Assembly (NCBI RefSeq): GCF_000373185.1
Contig: NZ_KB890632.1
Location: 26,277-90,276 of the forward strand
Length of the DNA: 64,000 bases
Source of the DNA: Segatella paludivivens DSM 17968 = JCM 13650
Lineage (GTDB): Bacteria; Bacteroidota; Bacteroidia; Bacteroidales; Bacteroidaceae
Direction: 5' to 3'
Of the stretch, positions 8,165 through 19,800 are shown one piece after another. Positions within the stretch are counted from its first letter, which is position 1, and each line of letters opens with the position of its first letter. Position numbers and translations under genes: made by a program. A model generated the notes under the pieces. It searched no databases and was not told the origin of the DNA. It saw nothing but the letters and a program-made list of their open reading frames with translations.

Positions 8165-8238
8165 GCCTCTTTAGCTCAGTTGGCCAGAGCACGTGATTTG
8201 TAATCTCGGGGTCGTTGGTTCGAATCCGACAAGAGGCT
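8165..8238 (+). tRNA. tRNA-Thr (TGT)
   Basis: Acceptor GCCTCTT (8165-8171) pairs with AAGAGGC (8231-8237). The anticodon loop TTTGTAA gives anticodon TGT, and the T arm has GGTTCGAATCC. It is the first of four tRNAs before tuf. No CCA is encoded directly after the discriminator base. Confidence 0.93.
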
Positions 8239-8279
8239 CACCAAGGAAATTAAACTCCTGCTATGTGTTGATAAAACAA

Positions 8280-8361
8280 GGGTAGTTACCAGAGTGGCCA
8301 AATGGGGCAGACTGTAAATCTGCTGGCTATGCCTACGGTGGTTCGAATCCATCACTACCCA
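8280..8361 (+). tRNA. tRNA-Tyr (GTA)
   Basis: Class II tRNA of 82 bases with a long variable arm. Acceptor GGGTAGT pairs with ACTACCC (8354-8360). The anticodon stem GCAGA/TCTGC encloses CTGTAAA, giving anticodon GTA. Confidence 0.94.
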
Positions 8362-8376
8362 CTCAGTGGAAGTTTT

Positions 8377-8449
8377 GCGGAAATAGCTCAGTTGATAGAG
8401 CACTAGCCTTCCAAGCTGGGGGTCGCGGGTTTGAGTCCCGTTTTCCGCT
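8377..8449 (+). tRNA. tRNA-Gly (TCC)
   Basis: Acceptor GCGGAAA (8377-8383) pairs with TTTCCGC (8442-8448). The anticodon loop CTTCCAA gives anticodon TCC. Confidence 0.93.
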
Positions 8450-8458
8450 CTAACCGAT

Positions 8459-8530
<72 letters not shown>

Positions 8531-8613
8531 CTACTTCAGTCCTACTTCTTTTGGTAACTGAAGAAAAACAATATAATAAAAGATATTCATTTATATAAAT
8601 AAAACAATAAGCT

Positions 8614-9804
8614 ATGGCTAAAGAGACATTCCAGCGTACCAAGCCGCATGTTAACATTGGTACAATTGGTCACGTAGACCACGGTAAGACTACTTTGACA
8701 GCTGCCATTTCTAAGGTCCTTTCAGAGGCAGGATTTGGTTCTGAAGAAATTAAGTCTTTCGATCAGATTGATAATGCTCCTGAGGAGAAAGAGCGTGGTA
8801 TTACTATTAATACAGCGCACATTGAGTATGAGACAGCTAAGCGTCACTACGCTCACGTAGACTGTCCGGGACACGCCGACTATGTAAAGAACATGGTTAC
8901 TGGTGCTGCTCAGATGGATGGTGCTATTTTGGTTGTAGCTGCTACTGATGGTCCTATGCCTCAGACTCGTGAGCACGTATTGCTCGCTCGTCAGGTAAAC
9001 GTACCACGTCTTGTTGTATTCTTGAACAAGTGTGATATGGTTGAGGATGAGGAAATGCTAGAACTTGTAGAAATGGAAGTTCGCGAAATCCTTGAACAGT
9101 ATGATTTTGAAGAGGACACTCCTATCATTCGCGGTTCTGCACTTGGTGCTTTGAACGGTGTTGAAAAGTGGGTAAATAAGGTTATGGAACTCATGAACAC
9201 TGTTGATGAGTGGATTCAGGAACCTCCTCGCGCTACAGATAAACCATTCTTGATGCCAGTTGAGGATGTATTCTCAATCACAGGTCGTGGTACTGTTGCT
9301 ACAGGTCGTATTGAGACTGGTATTATTAAGGTAGGTGATGAAGTTGAACTATTGGGTCTTGGTGAAGATAAGAAGTCAGTTGTAACTGGCGTTGAAATGT
9401 TCCGTAAGATTCTTGACGAAGGTATGGCCGGTGATAATGTTGGTTTGCTTCTTCGTGGTATTGATAAGGCTGAAATTAAGCGTGGTATGGTTCTTTGCCA
9501 TCCAGGTCAGATCAAACCTTTCAAGAAGTTCAAGGCTTCTATCTATGTATTGAAGAAAGAAGAAGGTGGTCGTCATACTCCATTTGGAAACAAGTATCGT
9601 CCTCAGTTCTATCTTCGTACTATGGACTGTACTGGTGAAATTACTCTTCCAGAGGGTGTTGAAATGGTAATGCCTGGTGATAACGTTGAGATCAATGTAG
9701 AACTTATCTACGCTGTCGCAATCAATCCAGGACTTCGTTTCGCTATCCGTGAAGGTGGTCGTACTGTAGGTTCAGGTCAGATTACAGAGATTCTCGAAGA
9801 CTAA
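8614..9804 (+). CDS. tuf: Elongation factor Tu
   Basis: GTPase that brings aminoacyl-tRNA to the ribosome. The 396-residue protein has the G motifs GHVDHGKT (19-26), DCPGHADYV and NKCD, then the two beta-barrel domains with [12 protein letters not shown] and the conserved C-terminal [11 protein letters not shown]. It is co-transcribed with four upstream tRNAs, as tufB is in E. coli. In this window it is the only tuf copy: none follows fusA, the usual second site. Confidence 0.98.
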   Translation: MAKETFQRTKPHVNIGTIGHVDHGKTTLTAAISKVLSEAGFGSEEIKSFDQIDNAPEEKERGITINTAHIEYETAKRHYAHVDCPGHADYVKNMVTGAAQMDGAILVVAATDGPMPQTREHVLLARQVNVPRLVVFLNKCDMVEDEEMLELVEMEVREILEQYDFEEDTPIIRGSALGALNGVEKWVNKVMELMNTVDEWIQEPPRATDKPFLMPVEDVFSITGRGTVATGRIETGIIKVGDEVELLGLGEDKKSVVTGVEMFRKILDEGMAGDNVGLLLRGIDKAEIKRGMVLCHPGQIKPFKKFKASIYVLKKEEGGRHTPFGNKYRPQFYLRTMDCTGEITLPEGVEMVMPGDNVEINVELIYAVAINPGLRFAIREGGRTVGSGQITEILED

Positions 9805-9827
9805 TTCGTAACTCTAAATAAAATGAA

Positions 9828-9847
9828 GTTCCCGCTTCGCCGGGAAC
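9828..9847 (+). other. GC-rich hairpin between tuf and tRNA-Trp
   Basis: GTTCCCG (9828-9834) pairs perfectly with CGGGAAC (9841-9847) over a 6-base loop. There is no T-run after it, so it is more likely an RNA processing or stability element than a terminator, letting transcription pass into tRNA-Trp, secE and nusG. Confidence 0.5.
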
Positions 9848-9854
9848 CTCATCT

Positions 9855-9927
9855 ACGGGAATAGCTCAGTTGGTAGAGCATCGGTCTCCAAAACCGAGGG
9901 TCGTAGGTTCGAGTCCTGCTTTCCGTG
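9855..9927 (+). tRNA. tRNA-Trp (CCA)
   Basis: Acceptor ACGGGAA (9855-9861) pairs with TTTCCGT (9920-9926) with one G-T wobble. The anticodon stem TCGGT/ACCGA encloses CTCCAAA, giving anticodon CCA. Its place just before secE is widely conserved. Confidence 0.93.
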
Positions 9928-9943
9928 CTAATAAGAAGATAAT

Positions 9944-10135
9944 ATGTTTAAAAAGATAGTAAATTATTGCAAGGCTTGTTATGATGAGCTTGCGCATAAA
10001 ACTACTTGGCCGACACGTGCCGAACTTACTCACAGTGCAATGGTTGTATTATCTGCTTCCCTTGTCATTGCTCTTGTGGTGTTCGCAATGGACAGTGTGT
10101 TTAGGTTTGTGATGAGTACAATCTATCCAAATTAA
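9944..10135 (+). CDS. secE: Preprotein translocase subunit SecE
   Basis: Small membrane subunit that clamps the SecY channel. The 63-residue protein is the short single-span form: an amphipathic N-terminal helix with the conserved HKTTWPTRAEL stretch, then one hydrophobic helix. It lies between tRNA-Trp and nusG in the standard secE-nusG-rplK order. Confidence 0.93.
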   Translation: MFKKIVNYCKACYDELAHKTTWPTRAELTHSAMVVLSASLVIALVVFAMDSVFRFVMSTIYPN

Positions 10136-10148
10136 TTTTTTTAGGAAA

Positions 10149-10694
10149 ATGGCTGAAACAGGAAATAAATGGTATGTGCTTCGCGCTGTTAGTGGAAAAG
10201 AGGCTAAGTTGAAAGAATACATTGAAGCCGAAATGAAACACAACGAGTTGCTCAACTCGCATGTCTCTCAGGTATTAATACCAACAGAGAAGCATGCTTC
10301 CTTGTGTAATGGCAAAAGAGTGGTTAAGGAGAAAATTTCTCTCCCTGGCTATATCTTTGTTGAGGCTAACCTTGTTGGTGATGTTGCGCATACTTTGCGC
10401 TTTATCCCTAACTGTTTAGGTTTCCTTGGAGGATTAGATGAACCGTCACCCGTCCCACAATCTGAAATCAATCGTATGCTCGGTACTGCCGAGGTAACAG
10501 AAATAGAGGATAACATTGATATCCCTTATACTGTTGACGAAATGGTAAAGGTTATAGATGGTCCATTCAGTGGCTTTAGCGGTGTTATCGAAGAGGTAAA
10601 TGCTGATAAACACAAACTGAAAGTGATGGTCAAGATCTTCGGACGTAAGACTCCGCTAGAACTCGGTTTTATGCAAGTTGAAAAGGAAGGTTAG
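10149..10694 (+). CDS. nusG: Transcription termination/antitermination factor NusG
   Basis: Binds RNA polymerase and links it to Rho or to the leading ribosome. The 181-residue protein has the NGN domain starting KWYVLRAVSGKE and a C-terminal KOW domain with DGPFSGFSGVIEEVN. It starts 13 bases after secE and precedes the L11 operon. Confidence 0.96.
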   Translation: MAETGNKWYVLRAVSGKEAKLKEYIEAEMKHNELLNSHVSQVLIPTEKHASLCNGKRVVKEKISLPGYIFVEANLVGDVAHTLRFIPNCLGFLGGLDEPSPVPQSEINRMLGTAEVTEIEDNIDIPYTVDEMVKVIDGPFSGFSGVIEEVNADKHKLKVMVKIFGRKTPLELGFMQVEKEG

Positions 10695-10754
10695 TCCTCG
10701 TTACGGAAGTTAACTGACCTTTATACAAATTTAATTTTTAATATTAACAAAAAA

Positions 10755-11195
10755 ATGGCTAAAGAAGTTGCTGGTTTAATCAAATTACAGATTAAGGGTG
10801 GCGCTGCGAATCCTTCACCACCAGTAGGTCCTGCATTGGGATCTAAGGGTATCAATATTATGGGATTCTGCAAGGAGTTTAACGCCCGTACCCAGGATAA
10901 GGCAGGTAAGATCCTACCTGTTGTTATTACTTACTATACAGACAAGTCATTTAGCTTCATAATCAAAACTCCTCCTGCAGCTGTTCAGTTGAAAGAGGTT
11001 GCTAAGATTAAGACTGCTTCATCTCAGCCTAATCGTCAAAAAGTTGCTTCTGTAACTTGGGAACAGATTAAGGGTATTGCTGAAGACAAAATGACAGACC
11101 TCAATTGTTTTACTGTTGAGTCTGCTATGAAGCTGATTGCTGGTACTGCTCGTAGTATGGGTATTACTGTAAAAGGGGACTTCCCTGGTGAATAA
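10755..11195 (+). CDS. rplK: 50S ribosomal protein L11
   Basis: Component of the GTPase-associated centre of the 50S subunit, binding 23S rRNA beside L10-L7/L12. The 146-residue protein has the flexible N-terminal domain with [17 protein letters not shown] and a C-terminal rRNA-binding domain ending in [12 protein letters not shown]. First gene of rplKAJL, 60 bases after nusG. Confidence 0.97.
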   Translation: MAKEVAGLIKLQIKGGAANPSPPVGPALGSKGINIMGFCKEFNARTQDKAGKILPVVITYYTDKSFSFIIKTPPAAVQLKEVAKIKTASSQPNRQKVASVTWEQIKGIAEDKMTDLNCFTVESAMKLIAGTARSMGITVKGDFPGE

Positions 11196-11216
11196 TTTAT
11201 AACTTCAATTAAAAAA

Positions 11217-11915
11217 ATGAGTAAACTGACAAAAAATCAAAAATCAGTAGCTGAAAAGGTTGAAGCAGGGAAGGCATACACATTGAAAGAAGCTTCAGAA
11301 CTTGTTAAGGAAATTACCACAACAAAGTTTGATGCGTCTCTTGATATTGATGTACGTCTGGGCGTAGACCCACGTAAGGCTAACCAGATGGTTCGCGGTG
11401 TTGTTTCACTGCCAAACGGAACTGGTAAGACTACACGTGTGCTTGCTCTCTGTACTCCTGATCAGGAAGCTGCCGCTAAGGAAGCTGGTGCTGACTATGT
11501 TGGTCTTGATGAATATGTCGAGAAAATCAAAGGTGGTTGGACAGACATTGATGTCATCATTACTATGCCTTCATGTATGGGTAAGATTGGACCTATTGGA
11601 CGTATCCTTGGTCCTCGTGGCTTGATGCCAAACCCTAAGAGTGGCACTGTAACTATGGACGTTGCTAAGGCAGTAAAAGAAGTAAAGCAAGGTAAAATAG
11701 ACTTTAAGGTAGATAAGGCTGGTATTATCCATACTTCTATCGGTAAGGTTAATATGACTACTGAGCAGATTTATGGTAACGCTAAGGAATTTATTCTTAC
11801 AGTTATCAAATTGAAACCTGCTGCTGCTAAAGGTACATATATTAAGAGTATCTTTATTTCTAGCACTATGAGTAAGGGTATCAAAATTGATCCTAAATCA
11901 GTTGAATCACTCTAA
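11217..11915 (+). CDS. rplA: 50S ribosomal protein L1
   Basis: Forms the mobile L1 stalk that handles deacylated tRNA. The 232-residue protein shows [20 protein letters not shown] and [10 protein letters not shown], which match the L1 signature. In many bacteria L1 also represses its own operon through an mRNA site; no such site was recognised with confidence in the short spacers here. Confidence 0.97.
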   Translation: MSKLTKNQKSVAEKVEAGKAYTLKEASELVKEITTTKFDASLDIDVRLGVDPRKANQMVRGVVSLPNGTGKTTRVLALCTPDQEAAAKEAGADYVGLDEYVEKIKGGWTDIDVIITMPSCMGKIGPIGRILGPRGLMPNPKSGTVTMDVAKAVKEVKQGKIDFKVDKAGIIHTSIGKVNMTTEQIYGNAKEFILTVIKLKPAAAKGTYIKSIFISSTMSKGIKIDPKSVESL

Positions 11916-11927
11916 AAGTTTTGTACA

Positions 11928-12446
11928 ATGAAGAAAGAAGTAAAAGATACTATTATTGTTGAACTTGGTAAGATGTTGGGTGAATTCCCTCACTTCTATT
12001 TGGTAGATGTTACCGGATTGAACGCTGAGGCTACAAGTAATCTCCGTCGCAAGTGCTTCAAGAGTGAAATTAAGATGGTTGTTGTGAAGAATACTCTTCT
12101 TCACAAGGCTTTCGAGGCTTCAGATATTGATTTTGAGCCTTTATATGTAGCACTTAAGGGTACTACAGCTGTAATGTTCACAAATACAGCTAACGTTCCA
12201 GCTAAGTTGCTAAAAGAATACGAGAAGGAAGAAATTCCTGCACTCAAGGCTGCTTATGTTGAGGAAAGCATCTACGTTGGTGCTAATAAACTCCCTGAGC
12301 TTGCAGCTCTTAAGAGCAAGAACGAAGTTATCGCAGAGATTATCTCTCTGTTGCAGTCTCCTGCAAAGAACGTTGTTTCAGCTCTTCAATCAGGCGCAAA
12401 CACCATCCATGGTGTGCTTACGACTTTAGGTGAGCGTCCTGAATAA
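11928..12446 (+). CDS. rplJ: 50S ribosomal protein L10
   Basis: Base of the L7/L12 stalk. The 172-residue protein has the N-terminal rRNA-binding domain (EFPHFYLVDVTGL, VVVKNTLLHKA) and a C-terminal helix that would carry L7/L12 dimers. It begins only 12 bases after rplA, so the long L10 leader that often precedes rplJ in other bacteria is absent here. Confidence 0.96.
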   Translation: MKKEVKDTIIVELGKMLGEFPHFYLVDVTGLNAEATSNLRRKCFKSEIKMVVVKNTLLHKAFEASDIDFEPLYVALKGTTAVMFTNTANVPAKLLKEYEKEEIPALKAAYVEESIYVGANKLPELAALKSKNEVIAEIISLLQSPAKNVVSALQSGANTIHGVLTTLGERPE

Positions 12447-12522
12447 TTCTGATTGAACATATATTCAATTATTAGAGTCAAAAATATTATTTTTAACAAG
12501 AACAATTAAAATTTAGAATAAA

Positions 12523-12897
12523 ATGGCAGACGTTAAAGCTATTGCAGAAGAATTAGTAAATCTTACTGTTAAAGAAGTAAATGAGTTGGCAACAGTCCTT
12601 AAGGACGAGTATGGTATTGAGCCTGCTGCAGCAGCTGTTGCTGTAGCTGCTGGTCCTGCTGCTGGTGCAGCTGCAGCTGAGGAGAAGTCTTCTTTCGACG
12701 TAGTTCTCGTTGAGGTAGGCGCTACAAAGCTCCAGGTTGTAAAGGCTGTTAAAGAAGCTTGTGGCCTAGGTCTTAAGGAAGCTAAGGACATCGTAGACGG
12801 TGCTCCTGCTACTGTTAAGGAAGGCGTTGCTAAGGACGAGGCTGAGAACCTTAAGAAGGTTATCGAAGAGGCTGGTGCTAAGGTAGAGCTGAAGTAA
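12523..12897 (+). CDS. rplL: 50S ribosomal protein L7/L12
   Basis: Multi-copy stalk protein that recruits translational GTPases. The 124-residue protein has an N-terminal dimerisation domain, an Ala-rich hinge ([19 protein letters not shown]) and the C-terminal domain with [20 protein letters not shown]. The 76-base gap after rplJ may tune the known higher output of L7/L12. Confidence 0.97.
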   Translation: MADVKAIAEELVNLTVKEVNELATVLKDEYGIEPAAAAVAVAAGPAAGAAAAEEKSSFDVVLVEVGATKLQVVKAVKEACGLGLKEAKDIVDGAPATVKEGVAKDEAENLKKVIEEAGAKVELK

Positions 12898-12926
12898 TTC
12901 AGAATTACATCTTTCATTAGAAATAC

Positions 12927-12965
12927 GGTTAGGATCTTCCAAGTAGGTTGGTCCTAACCTTTTTG
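12927..12965 (+). terminator. Attenuator-like terminator between rplL and rpoB
   Basis: GGTTAGGA (12927-12934) pairs perfectly with TCCTAACC (12952-12959), followed by TTTTTTG. It has full intrinsic-terminator form but rpoBC follow with no new promoter box, so it probably acts as a partial terminator that lowers rpoBC output relative to rplJL. Confidence 0.75.
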
Positions 12966-12983
12966 TGTCTTTTATACATAATT

Positions 12984-13022
12984 AGCCTTATTAGGCTGAT
13001 AAAGCTTATAGCCCGGTAGGGC
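12984..13022 (+). promoter_or_regulatory. Paired hairpins in the rpoB leader
   Basis: Two small stems stand in tandem before rpoB: AGCCT/AGGCT (12984-12997) and GCCC/GGGC (13011-13022). They follow the attenuator and end 17 bases before the rpoB start. They might be an RNase site or a translation control element; the function is not shown. Confidence 0.4.
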
Positions 13023-13039
13023 CAATTAAATATTACTTT

Positions 13040-16000
13040 ATGACAAAAGTTGTTGATAACAGAGTAAATTTTGCCAGCGTGCATAATCCGCTACCATATC
13101 CGGATTTTCTCGATGTGCAGTTGAAGTCTTTCCGCGACTTCTTACAGTTGGACACTCCGCCTGAGGAACGCAAGAATGACGGTCTATATAAAGTTTTCGC
13201 TGAAAACTTCCCTATAACCGACACGCGTAATAATTTCGTTCTTGAGTTCTTGGATTACTTTATTGATCCGCCTAGATATTCTATTGATGAGTGTCTTGAG
13301 CGTGGTCTTACATATAGTGTACCTTTGAAGGCTAAGATGAAACTGTACTGTACTGATCCTGATCATGAGGATTTTGGTACTTTTATTCAAGATGTATTCT
13401 TGGGTACTATTCCATATATGACACAGAACGGTACTTTTGTAATCAATGGTGCTGAGCGTGTTGTAGTTTCACAGTTACATCGTTCTCCAGGTGTTTTCTT
13501 TGGTCAGGGTGTGCATGCTAACGGTACTGTCCTTTATAGTGCCCGCATTATCCCATTTAAGGGTTCTTGGATTGAATTCGCTACTGACATTAATAATGTC
13601 ATGTATGCTTATATTGACCGTAAGAAGAAATTACCTGTTACAACTCTTCTCCGTGCGATGGGATATGAGCAGGATAAGGATATTCTGAAAATATTTGATC
13701 TTGCAGAGGAAGTTAAAGTTAACAAGAAAAATATCAAGGCAGCTATCGGTCGCAAACTTGCGGCTCGTGTCTTGAAGAGTTGGAACGAGGACTTCGTTGA
13801 TGAGGATACGGGTGAGGTTGTTTCTATTGAGCGCAATGAGGTTATCATGGAGCGTGAGACAGAACTTACTGAGGATAATATTGATGAAATTCTTGAGAGC
13901 GGTGCTTCTTCTATCTTGCTTCACAAGGATGAGGAGGCTGCTAATAAGTATACTATCATCTTTAATACATTAGCAAAGGATCCTAGCAACTCTGAAAAAG
14001 AGGCTGTTAATTATATCTACCGCCAGTTGCGTAATGCTGATCCAGCTGATGATGCAAGTGCTCGTGAAGTATTCCAGAACTTGTTCTTCTCTGATAAGCG
14101 TTATGATCTTGGTGAGGTAGGTCGCTACCGAATCAACAAAAAACTTGGTCTTACTACAGACATGGATACACGTGTTTTGACCAAGGATGATATTATTGAG
14201 ATTATTAAGTATCTTATTCAGTTGGTTAATTCTAACGCAACTGTTGATGATATTGACCACTTGAGTAACCGCCGTGTACGCACAGTTGGTGAACAATTGG
14301 CTAATCAGTTTGCTATTGGTCTTGCACGTATGAGTCGCACAATCCGTGAGCGTATGAATGTACGCGACAACGAGGTGTTCACTCCTACTGATTTGATTAA
14401 CGCTAAGACAATATCAAGCGTAATAAATTCTTTCTTTGGAACTAACCCTCTAAGTCAGTTCATGGACCAGACTAACCCACTTGCTGAGGTTACTCACAAG
14501 CGTCGTTTGTCAGCCTTAGGTCCTGGCGGTCTTTCTCGTGAACGCGCCGGATTTGAGGTTCGTGATGTGCACTATACTCACTATGGTCGTCTTTGTCCTA
14601 TTGAGAGTCCTGAAGGACCAAACATTGGACTTATTTCTTCATTATGTATATATGCTAAGATAAACGATCTTGGATTTATTATCACTCCTTATCGAACAGT
14701 TACAGACGCTAAGGTTGATATGAAGAACGAAGATGTGATTTATCTTACAGCTGAGGAAGAGGAAGAGAAAATTATCGGTCAGGGTAATGCTCCTCTAACT
14801 GTTGAGGGTACATTTATTAAGGATACTGTTAAGTGTCGTCAGGATGCTGACTACCCTGTTGTTTCACCTGATCAGGTTGACTTGGTTGATGTTTCTCCAC
14901 AGCAGATAGCTTCTGTTTCTGCATCACTTATTCCATTCTTGGAGCATGATGATGGTCACCGTGCGCTGATGGGTTGTAATATGATGCGTCAGGCAGTTCC
15001 ACTTATTCATAATGATGCTCCAATCGTAGGTACAGGTCTTGAAAAGCAGGTTTGCGAAGATTCACGTACAATGATTACTGCTGAAGGTGATGGTGTTATT
15101 GAATATGTAGACGCAACAACTATTCGTATTCTTTACGATCGTACTGAAGAAGAAGAATTTGTTAGTTTCGAGCCTGTTCTTAAGGAATATCGTATTCCTA
15201 AGTTCCGCCGTACTAACCAGAATATGACTATCGACCTTCGTCCTATTTGTAGTAAGGGACAGCGTGTTAAGGCTGGTGATATTCTTACAGAAGGTTATGC
15301 TACAGAAAATGGTGAATTAGCACTAGGTCGCAACTTGCTTGTTGCTTATATTCCTTGGAAGGGATATAACTATGAGGATGCTGTTGTTGTCTCTGAGCGT
15401 ATGGTTCGTGATGATGTGTTGACATCTGTACATGTAGATGAATACTCTCTTGACGTACGTGAGACAAAGCGTGGTGTTGAGGAATTCACTTCTGATATTC
15501 CAAATGTAAGCGAAGAAGCTACAAAGGATCTTGATGATAATGGTGTAATTCGTGTTGGTGCTCGTGTTGAGCCAGGCGATATCCTTATCGGCAAGATTTC
15601 ACCTAAGGGTGAGAGTGATCCTTCTCCAGAAGAGAAGTTACTTCGTGCTATTTTCGGTGACAAGGCTGGTGATGTTAAGGATTCTTCATTGAAAGCTAAT
15701 CCTTCATTGAGCGGTGTTGTTATTGATAAAAAGTTGTTCTCTCGCGCTATAAAGACTCGTGAGTCAAAGAAGCTGGATAAGGTAATCCTTGCAAAGATTG
15801 ATGAAGAGTATGAGGCAAAGAATGATGACTTGAAAGATATCTTAGTAGACAAATTGATGACTCTTACTGAAGGTGAGATTTGTCAGGGTGTTAAAGATTA
15901 TACTGATGCTGAAATCATCACAAAGGGTAGTAAGTTCACTAAGACTGCACTTAAAAACCTTGAGTATGATGGAATTCAAAGTAATAACTGGACAGAAGAC

Positions 16001-16849
16001 GAACATACTAATGGCTTGATTCAGATGCTTATCATGAACTATATACGTAAGTATAAACTTCTTGATGCAGAGATGAAACGTAAGAAGTTCGCTATATCTA
16101 TTGGTGATGAACTTCCTTCTGGTATTCTTCAGATGGCAAAGGTTTATGTAGCTAAGAAACGTAAGATTCAGGTTGGTGATAAACTTGCCGGTCGACACGG
16201 TAACAAGGGTATCGTTTCTAAGGTCGTGCGTACAGAGGATATGCCATTTATGGCTGACGGACGTCCTGTTGACTTGGTACTTAACCCAATGGGTGTGCCT
16301 TCTCGTATGAACTTGGGACAGATATTCGAGGCTATTCTTGGTGCTGCTGGACAAAAGTTGGGATGTAAATTTGCTACCCCTATCTTTGATGGTGCTAAAC
16401 TTGCCGACTTGAAGGAATGGACAGATAAGGCTGGACTGCCAAATCTATGTTCTACATATCTTTATGACGGTGAAACTGGTGAGAAGTTTGACCAGCCTGC
16501 AACTGTTGGTGTAACTTACTTCTTGAAACTCGGACACATGGTTGAGGATAAGATGCATGCTCGTTCTATCGGTCCTTACTCTCTTATTACTCAGCAACCA
16601 CTTGGTGGTAAGGCTCAGTTCGGAGGTCAGCGTTTTGGTGAAATGGAGGTTTGGGCTATTGAGGCATTTGGTGCTAGCCATGTTCTTCAGGAAATCCTTA
16701 CTCTTAAGTCTGACGACACTGTTGGTCGTAGCAAGGCTTATGAGGCAATTGTCAAGGGAGATCCTATGCCAACTCCTGGTATTCCAGAGTCACTGAACGT
16801 GTTGCTGCACGAACTCCGTGGTCTTGGTTTAAGTATCAAACTCGATTAA
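13040..16849 (+). CDS. rpoB: RNA polymerase beta subunit
   Basis: Catalytic core subunit of RNA polymerase. The 1269-residue protein starts [20 protein letters not shown] and carries the rifampicin-pocket segment [27 protein letters not shown], in which the usual Asp, His and Ser resistance positions have the sensitive-type residues. It ends with the conserved [18 protein letters not shown]. It is co-transcribed with rpoC after a 27-base gap. Confidence 0.98.
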   Translation: MTKVVDNRVNFASVHNPLPYPDFLDVQLKSFRDFLQLDTPPEERKNDGLYKVFAENFPITDTRNNFVLEFLDYFIDPPRYSIDECLERGLTYSVPLKAKMKLYCTDPDHEDFGTFIQDVFLGTIPYMTQNGTFVINGAERVVVSQLHRSPGVFFGQGVHANGTVLYSARIIPFKGSWIEFATDINNVMYAYIDRKKKLPVTTLLRAMGYEQDKDILKIFDLAEEVKVNKKNIKAAIGRKLAARVLKSWNEDFVDEDTGEVVSIERNEVIMERETELTEDNIDEILESGASSILLHKDEEAANKYTIIFNTLAKDPSNSEKEAVNYIYRQLRNADPADDASAREVFQNLFFSDKRYDLGEVGRYRINKKLGLTTDMDTRVLTKDDIIEIIKYLIQLVNSNATVDDIDHLSNRRVRTVGEQLANQFAIGLARMSRTIRERMNVRDNEVFTPTDLINAKTISSVINSFFGTNPLSQFMDQTNPLAEVTHKRRLSALGPGGLSRERAGFEVRDVHYTHYGRLCPIESPEGPNIGLISSLCIYAKINDLGFIITPYRTVTDAKVDMKNEDVIYLTAEEEEEKIIGQGNAPLTVEGTFIKDTVKCRQDADYPVVSPDQVDLVDVSPQQIASVSASLIPFLEHDDGHRALMGCNMMRQAVPLIHNDAPIVGTGLEKQVCEDSRTMITAEGDGVIEYVDATTIRILYDRTEEEEFVSFEPVLKEYRIPKFRRTNQNMTIDLRPICSKGQRVKAGDILTEGYATENGELALGRNLLVAYIPWKGYNYEDAVVVSERMVRDDVLTSVHVDEYSLDVRETKRGVEEFTSDIPNVSEEATKDLDDNGVIRVGARVEPGDILIGKISPKGESDPSPEEKLLRAIFGDKAGDVKDSSLKANPSLSGVVIDKKLFSRAIKTRESKKLDKVILAKIDEEYEAKNDDLKDILVDKLMTLTEGEICQGVKDYTDAEIITKGSKFTKTALKNLEYDGIQSNNWTEDEHTNGLIQMLIMNYIRKYKLLDAEMKRKKFAISIGDELPSGILQMAKVYVAKKRKIQVGDKLAGRHGNKGIVSKVVRTEDMPFMADGRPVDLVLNPMGVPSRMNLGQIFEAILGAAGQKLGCKFATPIFDGAKLADLKEWTDKAGLPNLCSTYLYDGETGEKFDQPATVGVTYFLKLGHMVEDKMHARSIGPYSLITQQPLGGKAQFGGQRFGEMEVWAIEAFGASHVLQEILTLKSDDTVGRSKAYEAIVKGDPMPTPGIPESLNVLLHELRGLGLSIKLD

Positions 16850-16876
16850 TGTGAACACCCTAATCAAAAGATAAAT

Positions 16877-19800
16877 ATGGCTTTTAAGAAAGATACAAAA
16901 GTTAAAAATAATTTTACGAAGATTACTATAGGTCTTGCTTCTCCGGAGGAGATCTTGGAAAATTCGTATGGCGAGGTTACAAAACCTGAAACCATTAATT
17001 ATCGCACATATAAGCCTGAACGTGACGGTCTATTCTGTGAGCGCATTTTCGGTCCTACCCGTGATTATGAATGTGCCTGCGGTAAGTACAAGCGTATTCG
17101 TTATAAAGGTATAGTATGTGATCGATGCGGTGTAGAGGTAACTGAGAAAAAGGTTCGTCGTGAACGTTCAGGACATATCGAACTCGTTGTCCCAGTTGCT
17201 CATATCTGGTATTTCCGCTCTTTACCTAACAAGATAGGTTATCTGTTGGGACTTCCTACAAAGAAACTTGATGCTGTGGTATACTACGAAAAGTATATCG
17301 TTATCAAGGCAGGTGCTATGGAGGGAAAGAAGGATGCTGATGGTTTGGAACTTAACGGTTCTCACAAGATGGATCTCCTTTCTGAGGATGAATATCTTGA
17401 TATCCTTGACAATAAAATAGATCCTAACAATGAATATCTTGATGACAGCGACCCTAATAAGTTTATCGCTAAAATGGGTGCTGAAGCAATTTATGATTTG
17501 TTAGTAAATATTGACCTTGACGGCTTGAGCTATGAATTGCGTGACCGTGCTAACAATGATGGTAGCCAGCAGCGTAAGACAGAGGCTTTGAAGCGTCTAC
17601 AGGTTGTTGAGGCATTCCGTGCATCAAGGGAATTCAATAAACCAGAGTGGATGATAATGAAGATTATCCCTGTAACTCCTCCTGAGTTGCGTCCACTTGT
17701 ACCACTTGATGGTGGTAGATTTGCTACATCTGACCTTAACGACTTATATCGTCGTGTTATTATACGTAACAATCGTCTTAAGAGACTTATGGAAATTAAG
17801 GCTCCTGAGGTTATCTTGCGTAATGAGAAACGTATGCTTCAGGAAGCTGTCGATTCTTTGTTTGACAACTCACGTAAGTCTTCAGCTGTTAAGAGTGAAA
17901 GTAATCGTCCTTTGAAGTCTCTTTCTGATTCACTGAAAGGTAAACAGGGACGTTTCCGTCAGAACTTGCTTGGTAAGCGTGTTGACTATTCTGCACGTTC
18001 TGTAATTGTTGTAGGTCCTGAATTGAAAATGGGTGAGTGCGGTCTTCCAAAATTAATGGCAGCCGAACTATATAAGCCGTTTATTATACGTAAGCTTATT
18101 GAGCGTGGTATAGTAAAGACTGTTAAGAGTGCAAAGAAGATTGTTGATCGCCGTGAACCGGTTATCTGGGATATCCTTGAAAATGTAATGAAGGGACACC
18201 CTGTAATGCTTAACCGTGCGCCGACACTTCACCGTCTTGGTATTCAGGCTTTCCAGCCAAAACTTATAGAAGGTAAAGCTATCCAGCTTCATCCACTTGC
18301 ATGTACTGCTTTCAACGCTGACTTTGATGGTGACCAGATGGCTGTCCATCTTCCATTAAGTAATGAGGCTGTACTTGAGGCACAGATTCTTATGCTGCAA
18401 AGCCATAATATTCTGAATCCTGCAAATGGTGCGCCTATTACAGTACCTTCACAGGATATGGTGCTTGGTTTGTATTACATTACAAAGGTGCGTCCTGGTG
18501 CTAAGGGTGAGGGACTTAATTTCTACGGACCAGAGGAGGCTATGATTGCCAACAACGAGGGACGTTGTGAACTACATGCACGTGTAAAGTGTATAGTTGA
18601 TGATGTTGTTGATGGCAAACCAGTTCGTCATATGGTTGAAACAACTGTAGGACGTGTTATCGTAAACCAGATTATTCCTGATGAAGTAGGTTTCTTTAAT
18701 GATATCATTTCAAAGAAAACACTTCGTGGCATCATTTCTGATGTTATCAAGGCTGTTGGTATGGCTCGTGCTTGTTCTTTCCTTGATGGAATCAAGAACT
18801 TGGGTTACCGCATGTCTTATGTTGCTGGTCTTTCATTTAACTTGGATGATATTATCATACCAGAGGAAAAGGCAGACATTGTAGGCAAAGGTCAGGAAGA
18901 AGTTGATCAGATAAAGGCAAACTATGAAATGGGTTTCATCACTGATACTGAGCGTTATAATCAGGTAATTGATGCATGGACTCACGTTAATAATGACCTT
19001 GGTAATGTCTTGATGAAAGAGATGACCGAAGCTGATCAGGGATTCAATGCTGTATATATGATGCTTGATTCTGGAGCCCGTGGTTCTAAAGACCAGATTA
19101 AGCAGCTTTCAGGTATGCGTGGTCTTATGGCAAAGCCTCAAAAGGCTGGTGCTGAAGGACAGCAGATTATTGAAAACCCAATTCTTTCTAACTTTAAGGA
19201 AGGTATGTCTGTGTTGGAATACTTCATCTCTTCACATGGTGCTCGTAAGGGTCTTGCTGATACTGCTATGAAGACAGCCGATGCTGGATACCTGACTCGT
19301 CGTCTTGTTGACGTCTCTCATGATGTTATTATCACAGAGGAAGATTGTGGTACACTTCGTGGTCTTGAGTGTCGTGCTCTAAAGAATGGTGACGAAATTA
19401 TCTCTACATTATATGAACGTATTCTTGGACGTGTTTCTGTTCATGATATTGTTCTTCCTACAACTGGCGAAATTATAGTTCATGCTGGTGAGGAAATCAA
19501 TGAGGCTAAAGCTAAAATCATTGACGAGTCTCCAATTGAAATGGTTGAAATCCGTTCAGTTCTTACTTGTGAAAGCAAGCATGGTGTATGTATGAAGTGT
19601 TATGGACGTAACCTTGCTACTGCAAGAATGGTTCAGTTAGGTGAGGCTGTCGGTGTTATCGCTGCTCAGGCTATTGGTGAACCTGGTACACAGCTTACAC
19701 TTCGTACTTTCCACGCTGGTGGTGTTGCTGGTAACGCAGCTGCAAATGCAAGTATCGTGGCTAAGAATGATTGTAAGGTAGAATTTGATGAAATTCGTAC

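Noticed and set aside
12513..12917. 134-codon minus-strand frame opposite rplL
   Set aside because: It is a shadow of the Ala-rich rplL gene; no independent support.
13040..16849. Rifampicin resistance changes in rpoB
   Set aside because: The pocket segment LSQFMDQ...[13 protein letters not shown] has the sensitive-type residues at the main positions.
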